DNA of 64,000 bases from Bradyrhizobium sp. BTAi1. GTDB lineage: Bacteria; Pseudomonadota; Alphaproteobacteria; Rhizobiales; Xanthobacteraceae. Shown here piece by piece: positions 45,835-55,043 of the stretch. A program made the translations under genes and the position numbers. A model generated the notes under the pieces. That model saw nothing but the letters and a program-made list of their open reading frames with translations. It made no database searches and was not told the origin of the DNA. The stretch spans positions 434,001-498,000 of the forward strand of contig NC_009485.1 in NCBI RefSeq assembly GCF_000015165.1. The letters are read 5' to 3'. The stretch's first letter is position 1. Every line of letters begins with the position of its first letter.

Positions 45835-47667
45835 TCAGTCGAAAGCGCGCTGTTGCGTGGTGTTGGCTTCGTAGATCTCGCGCAGTGTCTCCAGCTGCGC
45901 CGATCCGGTCTCGGGCACCGCGACATCCCACCACGCGCCGCCGGCGCCGGTGCCGGGCACCGGGTCGGTCTCGATCACGATCACCGTCGGTCTGGTCCGG
46001 CCGCGCGCGGCAACGATGCGCGCCGCGAGATCGGCGAGACCTGAGGCCTTCTCCGCATGGGCGCCCATCGCGCGGGCATGCGCGACGAAATCGATCTCCG
46101 GGCCGTCGGCGACGGCGCAATCCTTGTAGAGATTGTTGAACTCCGCGCCGCCGGTCGCGATCTGCAGCCGGTTGATGCAGCCATAGCCGCGATTGTCGGT
46201 CAGCACCACCGTGAACGGCACGCGACGCATGACCGCGGTGGCGAGTTCGGAATTGGCCATCATGTAGGAGCCGTCGCCAACGAAGCAGATGACCTCCTTG
46301 CCGGGCGCGGCGAGCGCCACGCCGAGCGCGCCGGCGATCTCATAGCCCATGCAGGAATAGCCATATTCCATGTGATAGCCGCCCGCGGCTGCCTGCCACA
46401 GCACCTGGAGCGCGCCCGGCATGGTGCCGGCGGCGCACATCACGATGCTGCTGTCGGTGGCCACGCGCTGCACCGCGCCGATCACCTGCGCGTCGCTCGG
46501 TAGCCCGTTCGCGCTCTCGTCTGGCGCCGCGGTGACCGCCGTCACCTTGGCGTGCCAGGCGCGCCGCAAGGCCGCGTCGGGCGCTGCGGCCTTGTGGTCG
46601 CCGAGCGCCGCCGAGAGCTGCGCGAGCGTGGCCTGGGCGTCGCCGACCACGCCGGTCGCGCCACGCTTGCTGGCGTCGTAGCCGTGCAGATTGATCGAGA
46701 CCAGCTTGCGCGCGGGGTTCCTGAACAGCGTCCAGCTGGCGGTGGTGAAATCCTGGAAGCGGGTGCCGACGCCGATGATCAGGTCGGCCTGCGCGGCGAG
46801 CGCATTGCCGCAGTCCGATCCGGTGACGCCGGGCGCGCCGAAATTGAGCGGATCGGTCCAGGCATTGCCGCCCTTGCCGGCCTGGGTCTCGAGATAGGCG
46901 ATGTCATGCTTCCGCGCGAAGGCGGCGAGTGCCGCTTCGGCGCCGGAATAGATCACGCCGCCGCCGGAGATCAGCAACGGCTTTTGCGCCGCGCGGATCA
47001 GCGCCGCGACGGCCGAAACCTCGTCAGGATCGGGCAGGGGGCGGCGGATGCGCCAGACCTTCGGTGCGAAGAAGCTGTCGGGATAATCATAGGCCTCGGC
47101 CTGCACGTCCTGACAGAAGGCGAGGCACACCGGGCCGCAATTGGCCGGATCGGTCATCACGGCGAGCGCGCGCGGCAGCGCGGACAAGATGTGCTCCGGC
47201 CGTGCAATGCGATCGAAATAGCGCACCACCGGGCGGAACGCGTCATTGGCGGAGACCGTCCCGTCGTCGAAATCCTCGATCTGCTGCAGCACCGGGTCAG
47301 GCCGGCGGTTGGCGAACACGTCGCCGGGGATGAACAGCACCGGCAGCCGGTTGACATGCGCGAGCGCCGCGGCCGTCACCATGTTGGTGGCACCGGGTCC
47401 GATCGAGGACGTCACGGCCATCGTCTTGCGGCGCTTCATCGTCTTGGCATAGGCGATCGCTGTATGCGCCATGGTCTGCTCGTTCTGGCCGCGCCAGGTC
47501 GGCAGCTCCGCGCCGATGCCGTGCAGCGCCTGGCCGAGGCCGGCGACATTGCCATGGCCGAAGATGGCCCACACGCCTTCGATGAAGCGGTCGCCTTGCT
47601 CGGTCAGCTGCACCGAGAGCCAGCGCACCATCGCCTGCGACGCGGTCAGTCGGATCGTTCCGGTCAT
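45835..47667 (-). CDS. iolD: Trihydroxycyclohexanedione hydrolase
   Basis: ThDP-dependent ring-opening enzyme of inositol catabolism, 610 residues from ATG 47667 (GGGAGA upstream), a normal length. MTGTIRLTASQAMVRWLSVQ opening, ThDP glutamate in ..GRGNVAGLGQAL-type region (FGHGNVAGLGQALHGIGAEL), GIGPGATNMVTAAA, and the metal/ThDP motif GDGSYMMANSELATAVMRR; NRGYGCINRLQ is typical of IolD. Gene order iolG-iolD-iolE supports it. Confidence 0.94.
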   Translation of the reverse strand: MTGTIRLTASQAMVRWLSVQLTEQGDRFIEGVWAIFGHGNVAGLGQALHGIGAELPTWRGQNEQTMAHTAIAYAKTMKRRKTMAVTSSIGPGATNMVTAAALAHVNRLPVLFIPGDVFANRRPDPVLQQIEDFDDGTVSANDAFRPVVRYFDRIARPEHILSALPRALAVMTDPANCGPVCLAFCQDVQAEAYDYPDSFFAPKVWRIRRPLPDPDEVSAVAALIRAAQKPLLISGGGVIYSGAEAALAAFARKHDIAYLETQAGKGGNAWTDPLNFGAPGVTGSDCGNALAAQADLIIGVGTRFQDFTTASWTLFRNPARKLVSINLHGYDASKRGATGVVGDAQATLAQLSAALGDHKAAAPDAALRRAWHAKVTAVTAAPDESANGLPSDAQVIGAVQRVATDSSIVMCAAGTMPGALQVLWQAAAGGYHMEYGYSCMGYEIAGALGVALAAPGKEVICFVGDGSYMMANSELATAVMRRVPFTVVLTDNRGYGCINRLQIATGGAEFNNLYKDCAVADGPEIDFVAHARAMGAHAEKASGLADLAARIVAARGRTRPTVIVIETDPVPGTGAGGAWWDVAVPETGSAQLETLREIYEANTTQQRAFD

Positions 47668-47687
47668 GTCGTGATCTCCCGCAGCGC

Positions 47688-48692
47688 TCAGCCTTGCAGC
47701 AGGGACGCGGGATCGACCACGGCGCCGGTCTGCGCGGAGCGCGTTGCGGCCTCGGCAAGGGCGAGCGCCTTGACGCCGTCCGCCAAGGTCACCGGCATCG
47801 GGCCGCCGCTTTCGACGGCCGCCACGAACGCCGCCCATTCCGCCGCATAAGCGCGCCCATAGCGTTCGAGAAAGAAGTGCTCGGGCTTGGCGCTGCTGAT
47901 GCCGGCCGTGGTCGCCTTGGACACGGTATTCTCCAGCACGTTGCCGGCGGACAGCAGCCCCTCGGACCCGAGCAGCTCGATGCGCTGGTCGTAGCCATAG
48001 ACGGCGCGGCGGCTGTTCTTGATCACCGCCATCGCACCATGGGCGAAAGCGAGCGTGACGATCGCGGTGTCCACGTCACCCGCCGCGCCGATCTCGGGAT
48101 CGACGATGGCGGCGCCGACCGCCATGACCCGTGACGGTATTGCCCCCATGATCCAAAGCGCCACGTCGAAATCGTGGATCATCATGTCGCGGAACAGGCC
48201 GCCGGAGACTTTCACATAGCTGACCGGCGGCGGCGCCGGATCGAACGAGGTGATCGACAGCAGTTCGGGCTTGCCGATCTCGCCACGCTCGGCCGCCCCC
48301 TTCAGCGCCGCGAAATTCGGATCGAACCGTCGATTGAAACCGATCATCACCGGCCGCCCCGTGGCGGCGGCCGCCGCCTGGCAGGCCCGGGCCCGCGCCA
48401 GGCTGAGGTCGACCGGCTTTTCGCACAGCACCGCCTTACCGGCCCGCGTCGCAGCTTCGATGAGGTCGGAATGCGTGTTGGTCGGTGTGGCGATCAGCAC
48501 CGCGTCGATGCTTGTATCGGCGAGGATCGCCTCCGTGCTCCGCGGCTCGGCGCCCATCTTCGCAGCAAGCGCCGCCGCGCTCTCCGTGATCGCGTCCGAA
48601 ATCGCCGCGAGCCGGCTTCCCGGATGTGTCGCAATCGTTCTGGCATGGACGGCGCCGATCCGTCCGGCGCCGAGCAGTCCTACATTGAGCAC
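47688..48692 (-). CDS. iolG: myo-Inositol 2-dehydrogenase
   Basis: NAD-dependent oxidation of myo-inositol to inosose. 334 residues from GTG 48692 (GGAGA six bases upstream). Rossmann motif VGLLGAGRIGAVHARTIA, LCEKPVDLSLARA, GFNRRFDPNFAALK and the catalytic region GGLFRDMMIHDFDVALW are intact. First of the three iol genes; the regulator is not in the window. Confidence 0.92.
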   Translation of the reverse strand: MLNVGLLGAGRIGAVHARTIATHPGSRLAAISDAITESAAALAAKMGAEPRSTEAILADTSIDAVLIATPTNTHSDLIEAATRAGKAVLCEKPVDLSLARARACQAAAAATGRPVMIGFNRRFDPNFAALKGAAERGEIGKPELLSITSFDPAPPPVSYVKVSGGLFRDMMIHDFDVALWIMGAIPSRVMAVGAAIVDPEIGAAGDVDTAIVTLAFAHGAMAVIKNSRRAVYGYDQRIELLGSEGLLSAGNVLENTVSKATTAGISSAKPEHFFLERYGRAYAAEWAAFVAAVESGGPMPVTLADGVKALALAEAATRSAQTGAVVDPASLLQG

Positions 48693-49205
48693 GCGTCGTC
48701 TCCGTTTCCTCGTTCAGGCGCCGCATTCTGTCGGTCGTGCGGCTGCCTCATCTTCGCTGCTTCGCCGGGGCTGATCCCGCCCGACGGTGCGAAACTTGGT
48801 TTGATCTTTGTCAGCTCAGGGGGGCGGTCGCGCGCTGCGCAGACTTGGCTCTCGGCCTTCTCCCATCGGCGCTGCGCCGGGCGGCGGGTCTGTTGCCGCA
48901 GGCCAGAGGCTATTCTCCGGACGCGATCCGGCGGTTCCGGCAAAGGGGGTGACGCGCTCGCGCGTCGCCATCTGCCGCGGCGATGTCGAAGACAATCTCC
49001 CCGCTGTCCTCCCGCAATTCGACCTCCCATCGTCTTCCATCAGGACGTGCCGGCGTCATGATGTGAAATTTGAGGTCACGCTACCAAATTACCCCGGGAG
49101 TGACGAATGGAAATTTGTCCGGAGGAGGTTGGCGGCAGGCGGCGCTGCGCGCGGCTGTCATCGATCATGGCTCGTGACGCCCGCACGCGATGCGTGCGGG
49201 GCCTG
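48693..49205. other. Intergenic region upstream of iolG
   Basis: 513 bases between the divergently placed iolG start and the end of a membrane-protein gene. It should hold the iol promoter. I see no convincing ORF, box or hairpin; a short AT-rich stretch lies at 49060-49115. Confidence 0.3.
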
Positions 49206-50282
49206 TCATGCCCTTCGCCCGACCATCAGCAGGATGCCGCCGATCTGCGGCAGCAGCGCCAGCAGGATCAGGCGGAGCATCACGAAGTCGTCGGCCGACG
49301 GCTTCACCACGCCGCGCGACACCCAGGCGACCAGCTTGATCGCGGCCTCGGTCTGCGGATCGGCGGTCTGGCTCACGGCGCTCATCGCCACGTCCAAGGC
49401 CTGACGCCGCTCGGCCACCGCGGCCTCGCGTTCGCGACAGAACTTGCCGACGCCGCCCTTGCACTCGCGATCGCGCGCGGTCATCGCATCGGCGAGCGCG
49501 GTCTGCGCCGCCTGCACCGCCGGCGTCACGCGGGAGGCGCGGGCGAGCGTGACATCGCTGATATTGGTGGAGGCAAAGCCGATGCCGGCGGTGACCGCGA
49601 ACACGAAGGTCATCAGCCACACCGTCCAGCCGGTCAGCGCCGAGGCGCGGTGCCGCGCCTGCCACAGCCGCGCGGCGCAGGTCGGCATCACCAGCGCGAC
49701 GAGGTCTGCGGTGACGCCGACTGCCAGGAACATGTATCCGGCAGTGTTGTTCGAACCGAGCGAGTGCGCGAACCAGCCGTTCATCGCCATGCCGACGGCG
49801 GCGAGCGCCAGCGCGGCCAGTTGCAGCAGGATCGACGAGGCGCTGATGCGGCGGCGCTCGGGCCTGGCCGAAGGATGCTCGGCCTTGGCGGGGCTGCGCT
49901 CGGCTTCAGGTGCGGCGAGCGGGGCGCTCGCCGGCACGACTTCGCCTGCGACCGCAGCATTTGTCTCGCGCAGTGCCTGCGGAGCAGGCGCGGCCTGGCC
50001 CGCGGTCACGGCGGCGGCGGCGCTGGCGGCGGCCTCGGTGCGACCGGGCTCGCCCGCAACCGGGGTCTTCGCCGGCTCGTTCACCAGTTCGAGGAAGTCC
50101 GGCATGATCAGCGTCTCGGATGCGAGCATCTCGTCATCGAGCGCTGCCGCCTTGGTCTTCTCGGGCCGGTCGGATTTGGGCCGCGGCCGCGGCTTGACGA
50201 CCTTGGGGCGCTTCGGGCGCGGCTTGGCCGTCTTCGGCTGCTGCCAGGGAATGATCGACGCTACTACGGACTCATCAGCCAT
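49206..50282 (-). CDS. Membrane protein with proline/lysine-rich cytoplasmic N-terminus
   Basis: 358 residues from ATG 50282. Residues 1-~145 are disordered and rich in Pro, Lys and Ala (PKTAKPRPKRPKVVKPRPRP); then four hydrophobic segments: SILLQLAALALAAVGMAMNG, AGYMFLAVGVTADLVALVMP, GWTVWLMTFVFAVTAGIGFA and, at the end, LILLALLPQIGGILLMVG. Between the last two lies a coiled stretch with a CKGGVGKFCRER cysteine pair. No family recognised. Confidence 0.7.
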   Translation of the reverse strand: MADESVVASIIPWQQPKTAKPRPKRPKVVKPRPRPKSDRPEKTKAAALDDEMLASETLIMPDFLELVNEPAKTPVAGEPGRTEAAASAAAAVTAGQAAPAPQALRETNAAVAGEVVPASAPLAAPEAERSPAKAEHPSARPERRRISASSILLQLAALALAAVGMAMNGWFAHSLGSNNTAGYMFLAVGVTADLVALVMPTCAARLWQARHRASALTGWTVWLMTFVFAVTAGIGFASTNISDVTLARASRVTPAVQAAQTALADAMTARDRECKGGVGKFCREREAAVAERRQALDVAMSAVSQTADPQTEAAIKLVAWVSRGVVKPSADDFVMLRLILLALLPQIGGILLMVGRRA

Positions 50283-50382
50283 CGGGGCCGCTCCAATCGG
50301 TCGTGATGGGACGCGGGCGCGCGTTTGCGCGCGCGCAGATCGCGCCGGCATCAGGTGGACGTATGATCGGGAATCGAGCAGC

Positions 50383-50402
50383 GGCCCGCCTCAAGGCGGG
50401 CC
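50383..50402. other. Short GC hairpin
   Basis: GGCCCGCC-TCAA-GGCGGGCC followed by TTCAATTCTT. Terminator-like in form, but no plus-strand gene ends before it; it lies 100 bases upstream of the minus-strand membrane-protein gene. Role uncertain. Confidence 0.45.
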
Positions 50403-50579
50403 TTCAATTCTTGCGGCCGGATTGGCGTCGCGCGAAGAAATTGTCGGCGTCTCACGCGCCCGTCGCCGCCGATGAGGCGGCCGGGCAGCGGTCACAAGCG
50501 CCACGTAATGAGGCGGCGCCCGGAAGGTTCTGGTCCGCGCGGGGCCGGGCCGGTCAGCGTGTGCCCAACACCCTTGTTC

Positions 50580-50594
50580 TTAACCAATGGTTAA
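50580..50594. promoter_or_regulatory. Perfect CtrA-type binding motif
   Basis: TTAACCAATGGTTAA = TTAA-N7-TTAA, the full consensus for the cell-cycle regulator CtrA in alphaproteobacteria. It lies 191 bases before the YchJ-like gene and 298 bases before the divergent membrane-protein gene within a 502-base gap otherwise free of genes. Which gene it controls, if any, is inference. Confidence 0.55.
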
Positions 50595-50784
50595 CACGGA
50601 TTCGCCGGTTTCAAAACCGTGCGGCGCGTGTGGCGGCCGGACGAACGGTCAAGAGCGACGAAGTGCGGCTTTGGAGTCACAACCGCCGCGTGAGCAGGCT
50701 GCTTGTTCACTGTTCGAACGGGATGCCAAGTCCCCCGAGCCGGCGATATGATCAGACTTCGGAATCGGAGTATCGACTTCCCTG

Positions 50785-51282
50785 ATGTCATGTCCCTGCG
50801 GATCGGACCTTCCCCTTGACCGCTGCTGCGGTCCCTACCTCAGCGGCGATGCGACGCCGCCGACGGCCGAGGCGCTGATGCGCTCGCGCTACACGGCCTA
50901 TACGCGCGGCGATATCGGCTACATCGCGGCGACGCTTGCCGCCGACAAGCGCGCGGCGTTCGACGCTGCTGCGGCAAGGCAATGGGCCTCGCGCGCGACT
51001 TGGCTCGGCCTGCGCATCGTGTCGACCGCGCGCGGCCAGATCGATGATTCCGACGGTGTCGTCAGCTTCGTTGCCAGCTACCGCGAGGCCGGCAAGACCA
51101 TTGAGCATCACGAGGTCTCGCAGTTTCGCCGCGATGACGACGGCGCCTGGCGGTTCGTCGCGGGTGACACGCGGGCCGTCATTGTGGAGCCGAAGCGCAC
51201 CGCCGGTGCAGCGAAGGTCGGCCGCAACGATCCGTGTCCGTGCGGCAGCGGCAAGAAGTCCAAATTCTGCTGCGGGCGCTGA
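50785..51282 (+). CDS. YchJ-family SEC-C protein
   Basis: 165 residues with a zinc-binding SEC-C-like motif at each end (CPCGSDLPLDRCCGPYLSG; NDPCPCGSGKKSKFCCGR) around an NTF2-like middle (AEALMRSRYTAYTRGDIGYI; FVASYREAGKTIEHHEVSQF). Matches the YchJ/UPF0225 family. Function unsettled. Confidence 0.9.
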   Translation: MSCPCGSDLPLDRCCGPYLSGDATPPTAEALMRSRYTAYTRGDIGYIAATLAADKRAAFDAAAARQWASRATWLGLRIVSTARGQIDDSDGVVSFVASYREAGKTIEHHEVSQFRRDDDGAWRFVAGDTRAVIVEPKRTAGAAKVGRNDPCPCGSGKKSKFCCGR

Positions 51283-51573
51283 CCCATGATGCGGCGAAAA
51301 CCGGTGGCGAGCTGCACCTGCGCTGAGCGCCGCCGGCCTTTATTCGTCGCAAGTGAGCCCTGGGCGAGGCCTTCACCCGGAATTCCCCGCGTCCTCGCAT
51401 TTGCGAGCGCGAATGAGAAGCAAAGGTGGCTGCGCCGTGCGCGTGCGAATGATTGTGGTGGCCGCGTTTCGATCCGTTGCCGAAGCCGAATACAAGGCCG
51501 CGCCGGCCGGCCTTGACTCCGCCCAGCGCGGCTGGCCTTAGAGAGACGGGGATCTTAACAAGGATGGTGTCGG

Positions 51574-53082
51574 GTGACGGAGTTGGACGGGCAGGTCCTG
51601 CAGGACGAGCACGCGCGGCCGCAGGCCGCAGCCATCGCGGCGCCTGCGCCCAAGGCGTTGTCGCCGCGCAAGCAGGCCATCCTCGATCACGCCAATAGCC
51701 ATGCCGATGCGCGCGCCGGCTGGCGCGACAAGGCCGCGTTCTTTCATGCCGAGGACGAGTGCTATCTGCGCTTCCTGATCCCGCCCGGCAGCCGGGTGCT
51801 GGAGATCGGCTGCGGCATCGGTGACACGCTGGCCGCGCTGGCGCCGTCCTACGGGGTCGGCATCGACTTCAGCGACCGGCAGATCGCCATCGCACGCACC
51901 CGCCATCCCAACCTGACCTTCATCGCCGGCGATGCCGAGGATCCAGCGACGCTCGCCGCCGTCACCGGGCCGTTCGATGTCATCCTGGTGCTCGACACGA
52001 TCGGCTCGCTCGACGACTGCCAGCAGTTCATCGCGCAACTGCATCCCTTGTGCACGCGCGAGACCCGGCTGGTGATCGGCTACTTCTCGCATCTCTGGTA
52101 TCCGCTGTTGAAGGCGGCGGAGGCGATCGGCCTGCGCATGCCGCAGCCGGAGCAGAACGTGCTGTCGCCGGCCGACCTGCGCAACCTCGCGCATCTGGCC
52201 GATTTCGATCCGGTGAAATCCGAGCAGCGCGTGCTGTCGCCGCTGCGGCTCTACGGCCTTGGCCGCTTTGCCAACCGCTTCCTCAGCGTGTTGCCCGGCC
52301 TGCGCGCTTTGTCGCTGCGGCACTATCTGGTGTCGCGCTCGATGCGTTGCGTGACCGACGACGTCCGCTCGGCCACGGTGGTGATCCCGGCGCGCAACGA
52401 GCGCGGCAATATCGCGCCGGCGGTGCAGCGCATCGCCGCGTTCTGCCCGGACATCGAGATCATCTTCATCGAGGGCCACAGCCAGGACGGCACCTATGAG
52501 GAGATGGAGCGCGTGCGCGCGGCCTATCCGCAGCACGACATCAAGCTGATGCGGCAGCCCGGCAAGGGCAAGGCGGATGCGGTGTTCACCGCATTCGATG
52601 CGGCGCGCGGCGACGTGCTGATGATCCTCGATGCCGACCTCACGATGCCGCCGGAGCAGCTGCCGAAATTCTTCGAGGCGCTGCGCTCGGGCAAGGGCGA
52701 GTTCATCAACGGCTCGCGCCTGGTCTATCCGATGGACGAGGGCGCGATGCGCTTTCTCAACCTGATCGCCAACAAGACCTTCTCCTATCTGTTCTCATGG
52801 CTGCTCAACCAGCGCTACACGGACACCTTGTGCGGCACCAAGGTGCTCCGCCGCAGTGACTATCAGCGGCTCAAGGCCGGCAAGGCCTATTTCGGCGATT
52901 TCGATCCGTTCGGCGATTTCGACCTGATCTTCGGCGCCTCCAAGCTGAACCTGAAATCGATCGACCTGCCGATCCGCTACGCGGCGCGCAGCTATGGCGA
53001 GACCCAGATCTCCCGCTTCCGTCACGGCTGGATGCTGCTCAAGATGGTCGTGTTCGCATTCTTCAAGATCAAGGCGATCTGA
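51574..53082 (+). CDS. Methyltransferase-glycosyltransferase fusion
   Basis: 502 residues, GTG start. Residues ~35-230 are a class I SAM methyltransferase (SRVLEIGCGIGDTLAAL; FDVILVLDTIGSLDDC). Residues ~265-500 are a family-2 glycosyltransferase of the dolichol-phosphate-mannose-synthase type: TVVIPARNERGNIAPAV, GHSQDGTYE, MILDADLTMPPEQL, INGSRLVYPM and the end hydrophobic segment LLKMVVFAFFKIKAI. A membrane-linked sugar-transfer role, possibly with the multi-pass membrane protein downstream, is likely. The preceding 291 bases hold no gene. Confidence 0.85.
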   Translation: MTELDGQVLQDEHARPQAAAIAAPAPKALSPRKQAILDHANSHADARAGWRDKAAFFHAEDECYLRFLIPPGSRVLEIGCGIGDTLAALAPSYGVGIDFSDRQIAIARTRHPNLTFIAGDAEDPATLAAVTGPFDVILVLDTIGSLDDCQQFIAQLHPLCTRETRLVIGYFSHLWYPLLKAAEAIGLRMPQPEQNVLSPADLRNLAHLADFDPVKSEQRVLSPLRLYGLGRFANRFLSVLPGLRALSLRHYLVSRSMRCVTDDVRSATVVIPARNERGNIAPAVQRIAAFCPDIEIIFIEGHSQDGTYEEMERVRAAYPQHDIKLMRQPGKGKADAVFTAFDAARGDVLMILDADLTMPPEQLPKFFEALRSGKGEFINGSRLVYPMDEGAMRFLNLIANKTFSYLFSWLLNQRYTDTLCGTKVLRRSDYQRLKAGKAYFGDFDPFGDFDLIFGASKLNLKSIDLPIRYAARSYGETQISRFRHGWMLLKMVVFAFFKIKAI

Positions 53083-53129
53083 GGAATGTGCAGGGCCGGC
53101 GTCGAGCAGGCGAAGTCGTTGGCGAGCGC

Positions 53130-53329
53130 CGCTGTCCGGGCCTCAAGGTTCGAGACGCGCCGAAGACGGCGCTCCTCGCCATGAGTCGCGTCCGCCAACT
53201 GGCGCTGCACACAATCCATGAGGATGCTGCCGGTTACGGCAGCGTCCTCATGGAGAGGGTTCCGAGCCACGCCGCGCATTCGTCCCCCGTCCTGAGGAGC
53301 CCGCCGCAGCCGGGCGTCTCGAAGGACGG
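53130..53329. repeat. Cluster of REP-like palindromic repeats
   Basis: Three palindromic units in 200 bases: a TTCGAGACGCGCCGAAG...CTCCTCGCCATGAG unit at ~53145-53185, a 17-base stem CCATGAGGATGCTGCCG/CGGCAGCGTCCTCATGG with GTTA loop (53216-53253), and CCGTCCT...AGGACGG with an inner CCCG/CGGG (53287-53329). The motif words (GAGGAGC, GTCTCGAAGGA) are typical of Bradyrhizobium intergenic repeats. The middle one may terminate the glycosyltransferase transcript. Confidence 0.6.
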
Positions 53330-53371
53330 CCCCAGGCGGCGCTTCGTTTCGACCCGCGGCGGAGGCCTGCC

Positions 53372-55024
53372 GTGACTCGCATTGACCGCCTCGGGCCCGG
53401 GGCCGGAGCGGACTGCAAGACGGCGACAGACGCCTCCGCCCGCGACGCTCTCGACCGCCTGACGCCGTTCGGCTGGCGCGGCGGCGTGGCGGTCACGCTG
53501 CTGCTGTCGCTGGCCTCGTTCCTGATCGTCGGCTATTTCACCGTGTATTGGCGCAACGCCGACATGGACTTCATGGTGATCTACAGCGCGCTCGCCATGA
53601 ATGATGGCGGCGCGCAGGTGTTTTTCGACCATCCGGCCTATCTCACCATCCTCTCGGTCAAGGCGTGGTTCGCCTTGCTGCACCGGATCGGCTTGCTCGA
53701 CGTCTGGACGCTCTCGACGATGCCGTCGGCGGCGGACCGCGCCGCCTTTGACGCTTCGATGATCAGCGCCGTTCGGGCGGGGCGCATCGCCGCGTTGCTC
53801 ACCGCCGGCGGCGTCATCCTCGCATTCGCGGTGCTGGCCCGCCGGCTGGTGTCGGACTGGCGCATCGCCATGCTCGCGGTCGTCGCCTTCGCCTGGTCGG
53901 GCGGCGTGCAGATGCATCTGCGCATCCTGCGCAGCGAGATGATCGCGGCGTCGTTCTGTGTCCTCGCGTTGATAATCCTGATCTTGGCCGCGCGCCGCGC
54001 CAGCGTGTCGCGTCCGCTCGCTATCGGACTCGCGGCGCTGCTTTGCACGCTCGGACTGGAGAACAAGGTGCATGCGATCCTGCTGATCGCCGCCATTCCG
54101 GTCCTCGTCATGCCGTTCGGGACGGCGACGAGCGGAAGCGTGGCGTTCTGGCGGACACCACAGGCGTGGATGGCTGCGCTGCTCGCGGTCGTCCTGGCGC
54201 TCGCCGGAGCGTTCATCGTCTGGCCGCTGGTCGCCGCCGGTATCGATCCGGCCAACGCCGCCGCGGCCGGCCTGAAGCCGCTGCTGTTCGGCCGCTTCGG
54301 CGCCTATCAGTTCGCGTTGATCGGTGGGATCGCGATCGGCATGATCGTGTTCGCACGACTCTGGCAGGTGAGCGCGGCCGAGACGCTGGCCGCGATGGCG
54401 GCGGCCTCGGCCGGCGCAAGTCTCGGATTGCTCGCGCTCGATCTCAGCTACGACATCAACAACGTCGTGGTCGTGCTGAATCCGTTGGAGAAGATGATCA
54501 CCTATGTCGACGCGCCGGAGGCCGCGGGCAGCCTCAGCGGGGCCATCGGACTGCTGTTGTCCGGGGTCCTCGGGGTGATCCGGCGCTACACATTCATCCT
54601 GCAATCCTCGGCGCGGCCCACGGTGTTCCTGACCTGGCTGATCTTGCCCGGCATCGTGCTGGCGTGGCGCCGCGGCGAGCGGCAGGTGGCGCTGCAAGCC
54701 GCGCTCTTGATGCTGGCCGCCATCGGCATCGACACGCTCGGCGTCCGCCGCGGGCTGAAGGTGGAGTATCTCGTCTTCACCGATCCGCTGATCATCATCG
54801 CCGGCATGATCCTGCTCGACCGCCTCGTCGACCTGCGCCTGGCGCGTTTCGCCTATCCGATCGGGGTGACGCTGCTCGTGCTGCATGTCGGCATCAGCCA
54901 GGCTGAGCCGGTCAAGATGGCGCTCAAGCGCAGGGGACCCGAGGAGGTCTGCACATGGAACGGCTACTACATGCCGCGGCTGGCCTTGCCCTGGTGTGTG
55001 CCGCGCAACTTGCCGAGGACATGA
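53372..55024 (+). CDS. Multi-pass membrane protein (GT-C-like)
   Basis: 550 residues with about ten hydrophobic segments (e.g. GVAVTLLLSLASFLIVGYFT, IAMLAVVAFAWSGG, LALIILILAARR-type, AWMAALLAVVLALAGAFIVW, FALIGGIAIGMIVFARLW). A first-loop acidic motif (YWRNADMDFMVIYSAL) recalls GT-C glycosyltransferases that use lipid-linked sugars, but the family is not certain. Lies 290 bases after a glycosyltransferase fusion, suggesting a shared envelope-glycan role. Confidence 0.75.
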   Translation: MTRIDRLGPGAGADCKTATDASARDALDRLTPFGWRGGVAVTLLLSLASFLIVGYFTVYWRNADMDFMVIYSALAMNDGGAQVFFDHPAYLTILSVKAWFALLHRIGLLDVWTLSTMPSAADRAAFDASMISAVRAGRIAALLTAGGVILAFAVLARRLVSDWRIAMLAVVAFAWSGGVQMHLRILRSEMIAASFCVLALIILILAARRASVSRPLAIGLAALLCTLGLENKVHAILLIAAIPVLVMPFGTATSGSVAFWRTPQAWMAALLAVVLALAGAFIVWPLVAAGIDPANAAAAGLKPLLFGRFGAYQFALIGGIAIGMIVFARLWQVSAAETLAAMAAASAGASLGLLALDLSYDINNVVVVLNPLEKMITYVDAPEAAGSLSGAIGLLLSGVLGVIRRYTFILQSSARPTVFLTWLILPGIVLAWRRGERQVALQAALLMLAAIGIDTLGVRRGLKVEYLVFTDPLIIIAGMILLDRLVDLRLARFAYPIGVTLLVLHVGISQAEPVKMALKRRGPEEVCTWNGYYMPRLALPWCVPRNLPRT

Positions 55025-55043
55025 CGGTGAGCCGGTGCGGTCG

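Noticed and set aside
46552..47850. 432-codon plus-strand open frame
   Set aside because: Antisense of iolD, which has complete ThDP motifs.
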